In this document: piece by piece, positions 8,933 through 17,731 of the stretch
Layout: each line of letters opens with the position of its first letter
Position numbering within the stretch: position 1 is the first letter of the stretch
Assembly (NCBI GenBank): GCA_902496335.1
Contig: CABVAO010000023.1
Span: 1-26,598, forward strand
Length of the DNA: 26,598 nucleotides
Origin: an uncultured Collinsella sp.
GTDB taxonomy: Bacteria > Actinomycetota > Coriobacteriia > Coriobacteriales > Coriobacteriaceae
Direction of reading: 5' to 3'
Program-made: the position numbers and the translations under genes
The notes under the pieces: model-generated
What the model was told of the DNA's origin: nothing
Database searches by the model: none
Seen by the model: only the letters and a program-made list of their open reading frames with translations

Positions 8933-10096
8933 ATGAGACAGGGAAGCCACCAGCGAGCGGAAACCGGCGGCCTGATCTCGTTCATCATTTGCGCAGTGAT
9001 CGGCGCCGCCGCCATGAACATCTACCTTGAATACGCTTCCGCCATCTGGCAGCTCATGCTCCGTCGCTTCATCGTCTGCTCAGGTATCGCAGCCGCCTGC
9101 GCAATCGTGTCCTTTCTCATCGGCTACCTGAGCCAGTCGCGCTCCATGAACCTCAAACACGGTTGGCTCGTCATGCTGCGCAGACTCGTCGAATCACTCG
9201 CACTATCCGCCGTATATGCGGCCACCACATTCCTGATGTCGTTCGCACTGCTCAGCATGGTGAACGAGGTGATGGGGCCGAAAGTCTTCGTGGGCTACAT
9301 GGCCGCCATCTGCGCCACGGTCTCCGGCATATTCGGGTACATGACCTTCGTGCAGGCGCGTATGATGAACGCAAAGACGCTGGCCTCGCTGCTGCCGTTC
9401 TTCATCGTCTCCGGCGTCTGCGTGGCCGGACTCACCACAGACGACCCATACTGGTACCACAACAACTTCTCGCAGCTGGGCGACCGCACCACATTCGCCG
9501 CCACCATGTTCAACTCCACACTCATGCTGGGCGGACTATGCATCATCATTATCAGCTACTTCGCCATCTCCGAACTCGTAACCACCGAACGGCTTACGCG
9601 ATTACGCCACAACCGATCCGCCAACGACCCGAACCACGGCTACGATATCGCGCACTATCGCCTGCGCACCACCATCCTGGGCGTGATACTCACCATGTCC
9701 GGCATCGCCTTCATCGGCATCGGCGCGTTCCGCTACACGCCGCATCCGATTCTGCACAACGTATTCGCGCGAGGCCTGCCGGTGCTCATGCTCGTGCTGT
9801 TCCTGCTACTGCCCTGGGTGGCACCACGCCTGAGCCGTACCGTGATGGTGATCTCCGACCTGATGCTGCTGGTATGCGCGGCATTCGGCGTGGAATGGCT
9901 GCTAGGCAAGATCACCCTGACCAACGTGGAAGCGCTGGCCTGCATGGTGTACCTAGGATGGTTCATCGTGTTCTCACGGCAGATCGCAGCCCTCGAAGCG
10001 GACCGCATCACGCTGCAGCTCGCACAGGCACAGGTGCAGCCCTCGGCAAGCGAACAACTCAAACAACTCGAATCACGCATCGCTTCCGACCGGTGA
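8933..10096 (+). CDS. Polytopic membrane protein of unknown function
   Basis: I do not recognise this 387-residue protein. It shows about ten hydrophobic helices (roughly 14-31, 45-65, 85-105, 112-131, 145-162, 183-205, 240-260, 268-290, 297-316, 322-342). Between the fifth and sixth helices is a hydrophilic extracytoplasmic-looking segment rich in aromatic and polar residues (DDPYWYHNNFSQLG). The fold pattern loosely recalls DUF998-type membrane proteins, but this is only an impression. The C-terminus is a charged, Gln-rich coiled coil (about 345-387). ATG8933 has GAGAGGGGAG immediately upstream; the ATG at 8870 has none. It is monocistronic as far as seen: a terminator precedes it and a tRNA follows. 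Confidence 0.75.
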   Translation: MRQGSHQRAETGGLISFIICAVIGAAAMNIYLEYASAIWQLMLRRFIVCSGIAAACAIVSFLIGYLSQSRSMNLKHGWLVMLRRLVESLALSAVYAATTFLMSFALLSMVNEVMGPKVFVGYMAAICATVSGIFGYMTFVQARMMNAKTLASLLPFFIVSGVCVAGLTTDDPYWYHNNFSQLGDRTTFAATMFNSTLMLGGLCIIIISYFAISELVTTERLTRLRHNRSANDPNHGYDIAHYRLRTTILGVILTMSGIAFIGIGAFRYTPHPILHNVFARGLPVLMLVLFLLLPWVAPRLSRTVMVISDLMLLVCAAFGVEWLLGKITLTNVEALACMVYLGWFIVFSRQIAALEADRITLQLAQAQVQPSASEQLKQLESRIASDR

Positions 10097-10172
10097 CCTG
10101 CGGCAGACCTGGCGGAAGCACATGGAACGCAACAGAAAACATACGGAAGACATAATGCGCGAGTGTCGCGTG

Positions 10173-10200
10173 TTCAATAGGTCGAACGCTCATGTACAAT
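10173..10200 (+). promoter_or_regulatory. Probable promoter of tRNA-Pro
   Basis: TTCAAT at 10173-10178 and TACAAT at 10195-10200 are separated by 16 bases and would start transcription about 17 bases before the mature tRNA 5' end. The -10 is good, the -35 weak. Confidence 0.5.
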
Positions 10201-10223
10201 AGCTGATGTTGCCTTTCAGGTAA

Positions 10224-10300
10224 CGGGCTGTAGCGCAGCTTGGTAGCGCGTCTGCTTTGGGAGCAGAATGTCGCAGGTTCAAATCCTGTCAGCCCGACCA
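10224..10300 (+). tRNA. tRNA-Pro (UGG anticodon)
   Basis: A complete 77-base cloverleaf: acceptor CGGGCTG pairs with CAGCCCG, the D arm contains AGCTTGGTAG, the anticodon stem CTGC/GCAG encloses TTTGGGA giving anticodon TGG, and the T arm is CAGG-TTCAAAT-CCTG. The 3' CCA is encoded (10298-10300). It reads the proline CCN codons, chiefly CCA/CCG. A terminator follows directly. Confidence 0.97.
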
Positions 10301-10301
10301 G

Positions 10302-10348
10302 AAGCCCGGAATCCCAATGATTTCAACATCTTGGATTCCGGGCTTTTC
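10302..10348 (+). terminator. Terminator of tRNA-Pro
   Basis: AAGCCCGGAATCC (10302-10314) pairs perfectly with GGATTCCGGGCTT (10333-10345) around an 18-base loop, followed by TTT. It starts one base after the encoded CCA. Confidence 0.85.
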
Positions 10349-10462
10349 CATTCTTGGACACAATGGGACACAATGACCGCGCAACCTCCACAGCCACTAC
10401 AACCCCTCATCAGCACACACCACCCGCACAGCACAGGAACACACACTGGTATGGTGACAACC

Positions 10463-12625
10463 ATGAAGCGCATCGTAACCGGAATCCTCGCACACGTCGA
10501 CGCAGGCAAAACCACACTCTCCGAAGCCGTCCTCTACACCACCGGCCAACTGCGCAAACCCGGCCGCGTAGATCACGGCGACGCCTTCCTCGACACCAAC
10601 GCCATGGAACGCGCACGCGGCATCACCATCTTCACCGAACCCGCCATCATCCACACCACCAACACCACCATCACCCTCCTCGACACCCCCGGCCACGTCG
10701 ACTTCTCCGCCGAAACCGAACGCACCCTACGCGTCCTCGACTACGCCATCCTCGTCATCTCCGGCACCGACGGCATCCAAGGCCACACCGAAACCCTCTG
10801 GAGACTCCTCGCACGCTACCACGTACCCACCATCCTCTTCATCAACAAAATGGACGCCCCCGGCGCCAACAAAACACACATCCTCAGCCAACTCAAACAC
10901 CGATTCAACGACGCCTGCATCGACTTCACCACCACGACCAACGAAACCGCCAACACCCCAGCACTCGCCGGTGTGATGGAAGAAATCGCCATGCAAACGG
11001 AACACGCCATGAACGAATACCTCGAAACCGAACAGGTAAGCGTCACCACCATCCAAACCATGATCGAACGCCGTGAACTCTTCCCCTGCTTCTTCGGCTC
11101 GGCACTCAAAATGGAAGGCATCGACGAATTCATCAACGGCTTCGAAACATACACCCAAGAACCCAGCCACACCAAAGAATTCGGCGCCCGCGTGTACAAG
11201 ATCTCACACGATGCACAGGGCAACCGCCTCACATGGCTGAAAGTGACCGGAGGGGAGCTCCACGCAAAAGCCCTGCTGAACGGCGGCAACGATGAAACCA
11301 CATGGAGCGAGAAAGCCGACCAGGTACGCGTGTATTCCGGCGCAAAATACACCACAGTCGAATCCGTCCCCGCAGGCGCAGTATGCGCAGTGACAGGCCT
11401 AACCCACACCTTCCCCGGCGAAGGACTCGGCATCGACCAATCCGTCGAAAACCCCATCCTGCAACCGGTACTCACCTACACACTGCTGCCAGGCAGCAAC
11501 GACACCCACAAATGCCTGATGGCCCTACGCGAACTGGAAGACGAGGACCCACTACTGCACGTCGTCTGGCATGCACGACTACAGGAAATACACCTACAAC
11601 TCATGGGCGCGGTACAGCTGGAAATCATCCAACAAATGATGCACGACCGCTTCGGACTGGACGTGGAATTCGGCCCAGGCGCAATCCTATATAAGGAAAC
11701 CATCACAACACCCGTTGAAGGCGCCGGACATTTCGAACCACTACGCCACTACGCGGAAGCACACGTACTCCTCGAACCACTACCAGAAGGCAGCGGCATG
11801 CAATACGCCACCACATGCAGCGAAGACATACTCGACCGCAACTGGCAACGTCTGATCATCTCCCACTTCAAAGAAAAAGAACACCTGGGCGTACTCACAG
11901 GCTCCCCAATCACTGACATCAGACTCACACTCCTGGTCGGGCGCTCGCACCTGAAACACACGGAAGGCGGCGATTTCCGCCAGGCAACGTACCGTGCGAT
12001 CCGCCAAGGGCTGATGGAAGCGCGTGCCGGTGTACCCAACGATGCCAGCGCGTTCGACATCGCGCAACGATTCGCCGGCGATGACACTGATCACGATACG
12101 GACGATGCCAATACGAAGAAGAACACGAACGGCGATACCCCCACAGGGGAGGACGCCACGACGGAAGCCATGCCATGCCGCATCACAGGCATGGGCAATT
12201 GCAGACTGCTGGAACCCTGGTACCGATTCCGCCTGGAAATTCCGCAGGACATGCTCGGCCGTGCCATGAGCGATATTCAACGCATGAGCGGCGATTTCGA
12301 CACGCCACAACCCACCGGCGCGAGCGGCAGCGAATACGCCGTACTCAACGGCACCGCACCAGTCAGCGAGATGCAGGACTACGCCATGGACGTGAACGCA
12401 TACACCCACGGGCGCGGGCACCTCAGCTGCGTATTCGCAGGATACAAGCCCTGCCATAACACCGAAGAAGTAATGAAACACACGAACTACAACCCGGAAT
12501 CCGACCTGGAAAACACACCGGACTCGGTATTCTGCGCACATGGCGCAGGCTACCCGGTGAAATGGTACAAAGTACCCGAATTCATGCACCTGGACTACGC
12601 ATGGAACGGCATGCAGACGCAATGA
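10463..12625 (+). CDS. Tet(M)/EF-G-like translational GTPase (ribosomal-protection family)
   Basis: A 720-residue GTPase related to Tet(M)/Tet(W)/Otr(A) ribosomal protection proteins and EF-G. The G domain shows G1 AHVDAGKTT (10-18), switch I RGITI (52-56), G3 DTPGH (74-78) and G4 NKMD (128-131). The later EF-G-like domains follow, and the C-terminus has the FCAHGAGYPVKWYKVPEFMHLDY segment seen in chromosomal Tet(M)-like factors. It is about 80 residues longer than Tet(M), partly through an acidic low-complexity linker near residues 535-565. Family members release tetracycline from the ribosome, but many chromosomal relatives have no proven resistance role, so tetracycline resistance is not asserted. 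I chose ATG10463 because MKRIVTGILAHVD matches the family start; ATG10451 is an alternative, and neither has a good ribosome-binding site. Codon choice changes near 11190, as in glgX. Confidence 0.85.
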   Translation: MKRIVTGILAHVDAGKTTLSEAVLYTTGQLRKPGRVDHGDAFLDTNAMERARGITIFTEPAIIHTTNTTITLLDTPGHVDFSAETERTLRVLDYAILVISGTDGIQGHTETLWRLLARYHVPTILFINKMDAPGANKTHILSQLKHRFNDACIDFTTTTNETANTPALAGVMEEIAMQTEHAMNEYLETEQVSVTTIQTMIERRELFPCFFGSALKMEGIDEFINGFETYTQEPSHTKEFGARVYKISHDAQGNRLTWLKVTGGELHAKALLNGGNDETTWSEKADQVRVYSGAKYTTVESVPAGAVCAVTGLTHTFPGEGLGIDQSVENPILQPVLTYTLLPGSNDTHKCLMALRELEDEDPLLHVVWHARLQEIHLQLMGAVQLEIIQQMMHDRFGLDVEFGPGAILYKETITTPVEGAGHFEPLRHYAEAHVLLEPLPEGSGMQYATTCSEDILDRNWQRLIISHFKEKEHLGVLTGSPITDIRLTLLVGRSHLKHTEGGDFRQATYRAIRQGLMEARAGVPNDASAFDIAQRFAGDDTDHDTDDANTKKNTNGDTPTGEDATTEAMPCRITGMGNCRLLEPWYRFRLEIPQDMLGRAMSDIQRMSGDFDTPQPTGASGSEYAVLNGTAPVSEMQDYAMDVNAYTHGRGHLSCVFAGYKPCHNTEEVMKHTNYNPESDLENTPDSVFCAHGAGYPVKWYKVPEFMHLDYAWNGMQTQ

Positions 12626-13150
12626 GAGCGCCGAAGCAGCAGAATAAGCCAGCGGCCGGCGCGGGCAAACAATCTAACACGATGCCACGCAACAGCCGCA
12701 CGGTCTATCACCGGCATTGCACGGCCACAGAATGATTCCGTAGGTGGTTTGCATGTTCCGTAGGTGGTTGAGATCGGTAATCCGCAACAGAAACAGCTGA
12801 AATTAAGCCCTTTTCTGAATGCGATATTACGGCCAACCACTAACGGAAGCGAAAAACCACCTACGGAACCAGCAGAACAAGGCTGCGAACCAATCCCAAA
12901 GACCAAGCAATATCATCCTCGACGCCCAACCACCTATGACGCAGAAGCCCCACATCGCAAAACGCAAGAAAACCCTGCAAACCATCCAAACCACAGCTGA
13001 CTAGTGAGCAAACAAGAGAAATTATCGCAAGCAGGCAATAATGTGAACAGCTATACACCGCTACCGCGCACATCACCCCATGACACCGGCGAAAACCATG
13101 GAACACGAAATCACGGCACGCGAATACCGCACAACAAGGAACAACACACC
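12626..13150. other. Intergenic region before aroA
   Basis: No protein gene is supported. It contains the inverted-repeat element at 12736-12868, and a further partial copy of its motif (AACCACCTA) at 12928-12936. An open frame from GTG13004 runs into aroA, but it lacks similarity to the family before 13151 and has no ribosome-binding site, so I treat 13004-13150 as leader. Confidence 0.5.
12736..12868. repeat. Paired inverted-repeat element built from TTCCGTAGGTGGTT
   Basis: The 14-base motif TTCCGTAGGTGGTT occurs at 12736-12749 and 12756-12769 on the plus strand, and inverted at 12855-12868 (perfect) and 12835-12848 (two mismatches). Both pairs have the same 20-base period, so the left 34 bases are an imperfect inverted copy of the right 34 bases, separated by 65 bases. 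The element could be a protein-binding array, a MITE-like insertion or a folded RNA. Confidence 0.75.
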
Positions 13151-14491
13151 ATGAGCGACAGCAACACCACAATCTGGCCCGCACCCACGACCCGCCAGCC
13201 ACTCGACGCCACAGTCGAAATCCCCGGCAGCAAATCCCTATCGAACCGCTACCTCATCCTCGCGGCCCTCGGCACACAACCAGTACGACTGGTGGGACTG
13301 CTGCGCTCGCGAGACACCGAACTGATGATGAATGCGCTGCGTACGCTCGGTGTGCGCTGTGATGTTGACGAGCAATCCGCCACTACGGTGACGGTAACGC
13401 CACCGGCAAACGGTCGCTTCCATGGCAATACGAAGGTGTTCTGCGGCCTGGCGGGCACGGTGATGCGTTTTGTGCCGGGGCTTGCGATGTTCGCCGACGG
13501 CCCCGTCGAATTTGATGGTGATGAACAGGCATACGCCCGACCGATGAAGCCGGTTTTGGATGGTCTTGCACAACTGGGTGCCGTCATCGAATATCACGGC
13601 GAGAATGGGCGCTTGCCGTTCACCATAACGCCTCCGACGCCGGTGGAGGAACGTACCTCGCCAAGCGTGGTGAAGATCGATTCCTCCGGTTCCTCCCAGT
13701 TCATTTCCGGCCTGCTGCTCATCGGCTCGCGCATACCGGGTGGTCTCGAGCTGCGCCATACGGGGAAGAAAACACCAAGCCTGCCGCATATTCGCATGAC
13801 CGTGGCGGACCTACAGGGAGCGGGCGTGGATGCTATTGCTGACGAGCAGGTGCACGTCTGGCAGGTGAAGCCGGGAACGGTGCAATTGCCGGAGTCCGTA
13901 ACGGTGGAGCCGGATCTGTCGAACGCGGCGCCTTTCCTGGGGGCGGCGCTTATCGCAGGCGGCAGTGTGCGTGTCCCGAACTGGCCTCAAAGTACCACGC
14001 AGCCTGGTGGGTTGCTGCCGGGCTACTTGGAGCGCATGGGGGCTGAAGTGACATTCCCCGAATCAGACGGCATCCGCTACTGCAAGGTCAGCGGTGACGG
14101 CAATATCAACGGGCTCGGCGACTTCGACCTGACTGCGGCCGGCGAAATCGCGCCGTCGCTTGCGGCGATCCTGGTGTTCGCCGACAAACCGACCAACATG
14201 ATCGGCATCGGCCATTTGCGCGGGCATGAGACGAACCGCCTGGAGGCACTGGTCAACGAGATCACGCGCGTGGGGGGCAAGGCTCATGAGTTGACGGACG
14301 GCATCGTCATCGAACCGGTGAAGAGCGGCGCATTGCATAGCGCAGAGATGGAGACCTACGCCGACCATCGCATGGCCACGTTCGCGGCGATGCTTGGTCT
14401 GCGCATCGAAGGCGTAACGGTGCGCAACGTGGAGACCACACGCAAGACGCTGCCCGATTTCGTGGGCATGTGGACCGGCATGTTGGGCTGA
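13151..14491 (+). CDS. aroA: 3-phosphoshikimate 1-carboxyvinyltransferase (EPSP synthase)
   Basis: A 446-residue enzyme that transfers enolpyruvyl from PEP to shikimate 3-phosphate, the sixth step of the shikimate pathway to chorismate. Family motifs are clear: GSKSLSNR (K28, S29, R33, substrate binding), CGLAGTVMRF (99-107; the GLAGT form is typical of actinobacteria, where many enzymes have GNAGT), SSGSSQFISGLLL (shikimate phosphate binding), and YADHRMA near the C-terminus. ATG13151 is used because AAGGA lies ten bases upstream and the protein then has normal family length. It stands alone: a repeat element precedes it and a perfect terminator hairpin follows 48 bases after the stop. The first 150 bases use C-rich codons and the remainder a more mixed set. 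Confidence 0.96.
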   Translation: MSDSNTTIWPAPTTRQPLDATVEIPGSKSLSNRYLILAALGTQPVRLVGLLRSRDTELMMNALRTLGVRCDVDEQSATTVTVTPPANGRFHGNTKVFCGLAGTVMRFVPGLAMFADGPVEFDGDEQAYARPMKPVLDGLAQLGAVIEYHGENGRLPFTITPPTPVEERTSPSVVKIDSSGSSQFISGLLLIGSRIPGGLELRHTGKKTPSLPHIRMTVADLQGAGVDAIADEQVHVWQVKPGTVQLPESVTVEPDLSNAAPFLGAALIAGGSVRVPNWPQSTTQPGGLLPGYLERMGAEVTFPESDGIRYCKVSGDGNINGLGDFDLTAAGEIAPSLAAILVFADKPTNMIGIGHLRGHETNRLEALVNEITRVGGKAHELTDGIVIEPVKSGALHSAEMETYADHRMATFAAMLGLRIEGVTVRNVETTRKTLPDFVGMWTGMLG

Positions 14492-14539
14492 TAATGTTCG
14501 AGCCAGTCGACGGTCTTTTGACGGTCTGAATGGTACCCG

Positions 14540-14588
14540 ATATGAAATGGCCTCTCTGGGCGAACCACCCAGAGAGGCCATTTCATAT
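14540..14588 (+). terminator. Perfect 21-bp hairpin after aroA
   Basis: Arms 14540-14560 and 14568-14588 are perfectly complementary, with a 7-base loop CGAACCA. The symmetric AT-rich ends could let it work in both directions. It ends aroA and marks the last backbone feature before the island border. Confidence 0.8.
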
Positions 14589-14614
14589 GCGGCTAGCGGA
14601 TGTTAAGGAAACCG

Positions 14615-14629
14615 TTACTCCCACTCTTT
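14615..14629. repeat. att-like copy of the guaA 3' end (left island border)
   Basis: TTACTCCCACTC at 14615-14626 equals the last 12 bases of guaA at 24080-24091. Extended through TTT, it also resembles TTACTCCCATTCTTC at 23832-23846, which differs at two positions. Confidence 0.65.
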
Positions 14630-14798
14630 CACGCTCGTTTGTCGTGGCGCCATTCCGATTGGGTCTAGTTTGGTTGTCGGTTTTGTCCACTTTGCCGCCG
14701 AATCCCTCCGCGTGTCCTCGCGTAGGCATTTGGGACAAATTCTGGGACAAAACCGCAAACTATTTCGAAACCACGAGCCCGCAGTTTCATTTTTGTCC

Positions 14799-14819
14799 CG
14801 GGGACAAAAACGGGTTGGT
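14799..14819. repeat. GGGACAAAAA palindrome, candidate integrase arm site
   Basis: TTTTTGTCCC and GGGACAAAAA are exact inverted copies around a single G. Related GGGACAA motifs lie at about 14731, 14743, 22323, 22335 and 23796, always near att-like sequences. Arm-type binding sites for a lost tyrosine recombinase are a plausible reading. Confidence 0.45.
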
Positions 14820-15429
14820 TTTGAGGCCCTGAAACGTCCGATATGAACGCCAAAACAGCCGACTATCCTCTTCGACACCCGTTTGGCAAAGTGAATCGTA
14901 GCCAGTGGCTTTAACGTCTTGCATTTCCGCGGGTCATGAGGGATGCACAAGAGCGATGACTGAAAGAATCGTCACGGGTGGCTTTGTTTTCGCCCTTATG
15001 AGCCGGCTCTAAGCGCCTTAGGAACCGAGCGGGAAATCCGAGTTAGAAGATCCCGATCGTCGCCTTATTTCAGGCTGATCGCAAATCAGTTGGCAACCGA
15101 AAGCCAAGGTATAGAGACGGGCCGCACCTATGCGCACATATTTCGGTACGTTTCGTGCGGCATCGGCCATAACAAAACAAACCGCCGAACGATTCAGATT
15201 GCAGACGGCCAACTCGACGCGACAAATCCGGCCTGTTGTCCTCCCAATATCCGCCTTCGCGTCATCAGCGCCCCGCGAAATCGGTGAGTTTTCCAGCGCT
15301 TTTTCGGCTGCCATTGCTCCGATTCGGCGTGCTCAGCCTCCGCTCGATCTTACGCATGTTTTTTGGGAGGGCATGAGTCGTCGCCCGCCACGGCGGCTTA
15401 TACAGCCTCTCGGCATGGAGGGAAACGCC

Positions 15430-15537
15430 ATGGTCACGCTCAACGTCTACGCCGACATCGAGCCGATGTCCAAGATCCAGAACATGCTGCGCGTGGCGCC
15501 TGCCTTGCGCGGGAAGTCGAGTAGGCGGTCGCCGTAA
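15430..15537 (+). CDS. Short 35-codon ORF, probably a truncated gene
   Basis: ATG15430 has a good ribosome-binding site (GGAGGGA at 15417-15423). It encodes MVTLNVYADIEP followed by MSKIQNMLRVAPA, then runs antisense into the hsdS remnant at about 15503 and stops at 15537. The first 24 residues look like the start of a real protein that I do not recognise; the last ten or so are antisense hsdS. Most likely it is a 5' gene fragment cut off by the rearrangement that placed hsdS here. Confidence 0.35.
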   Translation: MVTLNVYADIEPMSKIQNMLRVAPALRGKSSRRSP

Positions 15538-15938
15538 TATTCGTATTGCTGACGTCGCGCCTCGATCTCGGTGGGGATACCGTCGGTGAGCGATTTCGTT
15601 AGGGTGTCGAAGCGGTCGAGGATATCGACGACCTTCCGCTGGGTGGCGATGGATGGGGCGGGAATCTCGACTCTCGCTAAGTCCACAGGCGCGACTTCGA
15701 TTACCTTTGCCCCTTTCGCCGCCTTTCGTTTGGATATCTGAAAGTCCTGAGCAGTAGCTAAATATGCTAGGTGTCTCGGGATAATGCTTTCAGTCGCATA
15801 CGCGCAAGAGTGTCCGCTGATTGCAACCGGCTGTTCGCCTTCCCACGCCAATGGTGTGCAGACATCTTCGATATTCTCGCTCATATGGCAAAAATCACGT
15901 CTCCAGGGTTTGCCTTTTTTGATTTAGCGTATTGCTCT
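15500..15938 (-). pseudogene. hsdS: Remnant of type I restriction specificity subunit (HsdS C-terminal part)
   Basis: On the minus strand the frame reads EEQYAKSKKANPGDVIFA, then after a frame change at about 15882-15886 SENIEDVCTPLAWEG, AISGHSCAYAT and, towards the end, IPAPSIATQRKVVDILDRFD plus YEYYGDRLLDFPRK. These are hallmarks of an HsdS target-recognition domain followed by the conserved helical spacer. HsdS recognises the DNA sequence for a type I methylase/restriction complex. Only about 145 codons remain: the N-terminal half is missing, there is an internal frameshift (two extra bases around GCCATATGAGC), and the natural stop is lost. No hsdM or hsdR is present. The piece abuts a TetR stub on one side and the 15430 fragment on the other, so it is debris. 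Confidence 0.75.
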
Positions 15939-16040
15939 TCAGATCGTCGTGGTGTGCTCGTAGCCGCGCTCCACGAAGAGCCGCTCGGCAACATCGAGAA
16001 TCTTCTCGACCGTCTCCTCCGGGTACTTATTGCGTGCCAC
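15939..16040 (-). pseudogene. Truncated TetR-family regulator (N-terminal 33 residues)
   Basis: From GTG at 16040, with GGACGGAGG just upstream on the minus strand, the frame reads MARNKYPEETVEKILD then VAERLFVERGYEHTTTI and stops. This is the beginning of a TetR-family DNA-binding domain (helix 1 and the TT-x-x-I turn into helix 2). The recognition helix and the whole ligand domain are missing; the hsdS remnant begins exactly where it ends. It cannot act as a repressor. It diverges from the ABC operon, as TetR repressors of transporters commonly do, so the operon may have lost its original control. Confidence 0.75.
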
Positions 16041-16057
16041 GGGCGCCTCCGTCCTTA

Positions 16058-16069
16058 TTATCGCGATAA
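16058..16069. promoter_or_regulatory. Palindromic operator candidate between tetR stub and ABC operon
   Basis: TTATCGCGATAA is a perfect 12-base palindrome 18 bases upstream of the TetR stub's start and about 165 bases before the ATPase gene. Placement fits an autoregulatory TetR operator. It is AT-rich at its edges in an otherwise GC-rich stretch. Confidence 0.5.
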
Positions 16070-16235
16070 ACATACTATGAGTGGCGTGCGGGTCGAGAAG
16101 GGCTGGCACCAAAAGAGCCCAACGGCCGTTATGGCTTCGTTAGAAACGCGCCCTACCGTGGATGGTGAACCCGAAAGGTACGGCGCGCGGGTACGGCGAC
16201 TCGGCCCGCGCGCCCGGGAGAGAAAGGACGAACCC

Positions 16236-16960
<725 letters not shown>

Positions 16961-16964
<4 letters not shown>

Positions 16965-17731
16965 CGGGCGAGAAAGGCGGCCTGCTCGCGGGCCTGCGCG
17001 CCGAGGCCCTGAAGTCGCGCCACGCAGCACCGGTTCGCCTGGCCGTGCTCATGGCACTGCCGATGCCGCTGCTCGGCGCGATGCCCTACCGGGGCGTGCA
17101 GATCTTCAGCGCGTGGAACTACTGGTACGCGCTCTTCCTGCCCGTGGCTCTCTCGCTCGTGGTGGCGTGCGTCGCGCGGGCGGATGCGCGCACGCGGATG
17201 CGGGGGCTTTTGGGCCTGGGCTTCCCGCTTAGGCGCGCCTGGTGGGCCAAGGCGCTCTGGTGCCTCGCGCTCTGCGCGCTCTCGAACCTCGTGGTCTTCG
17301 GCATCTACCTCGCGGGATCGGCGTTCTCCTCGCAGGGCCTCACGGTCGCGGGCACGCTCACGATGCTCCTCTGCGCGCTCGTTAACACGGTGACCGCGGC
17401 GTGGATGATCCCCGCAGGGCTCTTCCTCACGGCGCGGCTCGGCATGCTCGCGGGCATCTTCTGCCCGCTCGCCGCGCAGCTCGTGGGTGGGTTCGCCTGG
17501 TCGCTGGTGCCGCTGCCGCAGCTCTTTCCGCCGTCGGCGAGCATGGTCATCCCTACGAGCTTCATTCCCGTGCTGCCGAGCGGTGAGCCACTCGCGGCGG
17601 ACATGGCGCTCGGCGGGGCGCTCGCGGCGGACGGCATGCTCACACTGGTGGGCCTTGCGGTCTGCGCGCTCGCGTTCGCCGCGCTCACGGCGGCGGGCGC
17701 GGCCTGGTTCGCGCGCTCCGAGGAGAGGTGA
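16961..17731 (+). CDS. ABC transporter permease, LanE/MutE-like
   Basis: A 256-residue membrane protein with about six hydrophobic segments (approximately 26-45, 55-72, 100-122, 132-155, 162-182, 225-250). The N-terminal pattern, a short cytoplasmic lead with LRAEALKSRH then a first helix, and the size of about 250 residues match the ABC-2-like permeases of LanFEG systems. It starts inside the ATPase stop codon and ends on the start of the next permease, so stoichiometric production with its partners is likely. Sequence alone does not say which of LanE or LanG it corresponds to; order suggests the first, LanE/MutE. Confidence 0.78.

Larger units (their letters stand above)
14589..15429. other. 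Left border of guaA-linked island, no clear gene
   Basis: The first att-like sequence is at 14615. Four GGGACAAA-type motifs follow between 14731 and 14819, including a near-perfect palindrome. From about 14830 to 15429 I recognise no gene on either strand; open frames of up to about 98 codons exist but have no family signature or ribosome-binding site. The segment is probably decayed island DNA. Confidence 0.5.

Noticed and set aside
10268..10462. N-terminal extension of the Tet(M)-like protein
   Set aside because: The frame starts inside tRNA-Pro and its terminator; the family N-terminus is at 10463.
12736..12868. CRISPR array
   Set aside because: Only four short copies, two of them inverted, with 6-base gaps; no cas genes.
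12764..13004. Small open frames of 61-78 codons before aroA
   Set aside because: They lie within or next to the repeat element and lack ribosome-binding sites.
15018..15314. 98-codon minus-strand frame in the left island border
   Set aside because: Some coding-like texture but no recognisable motif or start signal; left as unassigned DNA.
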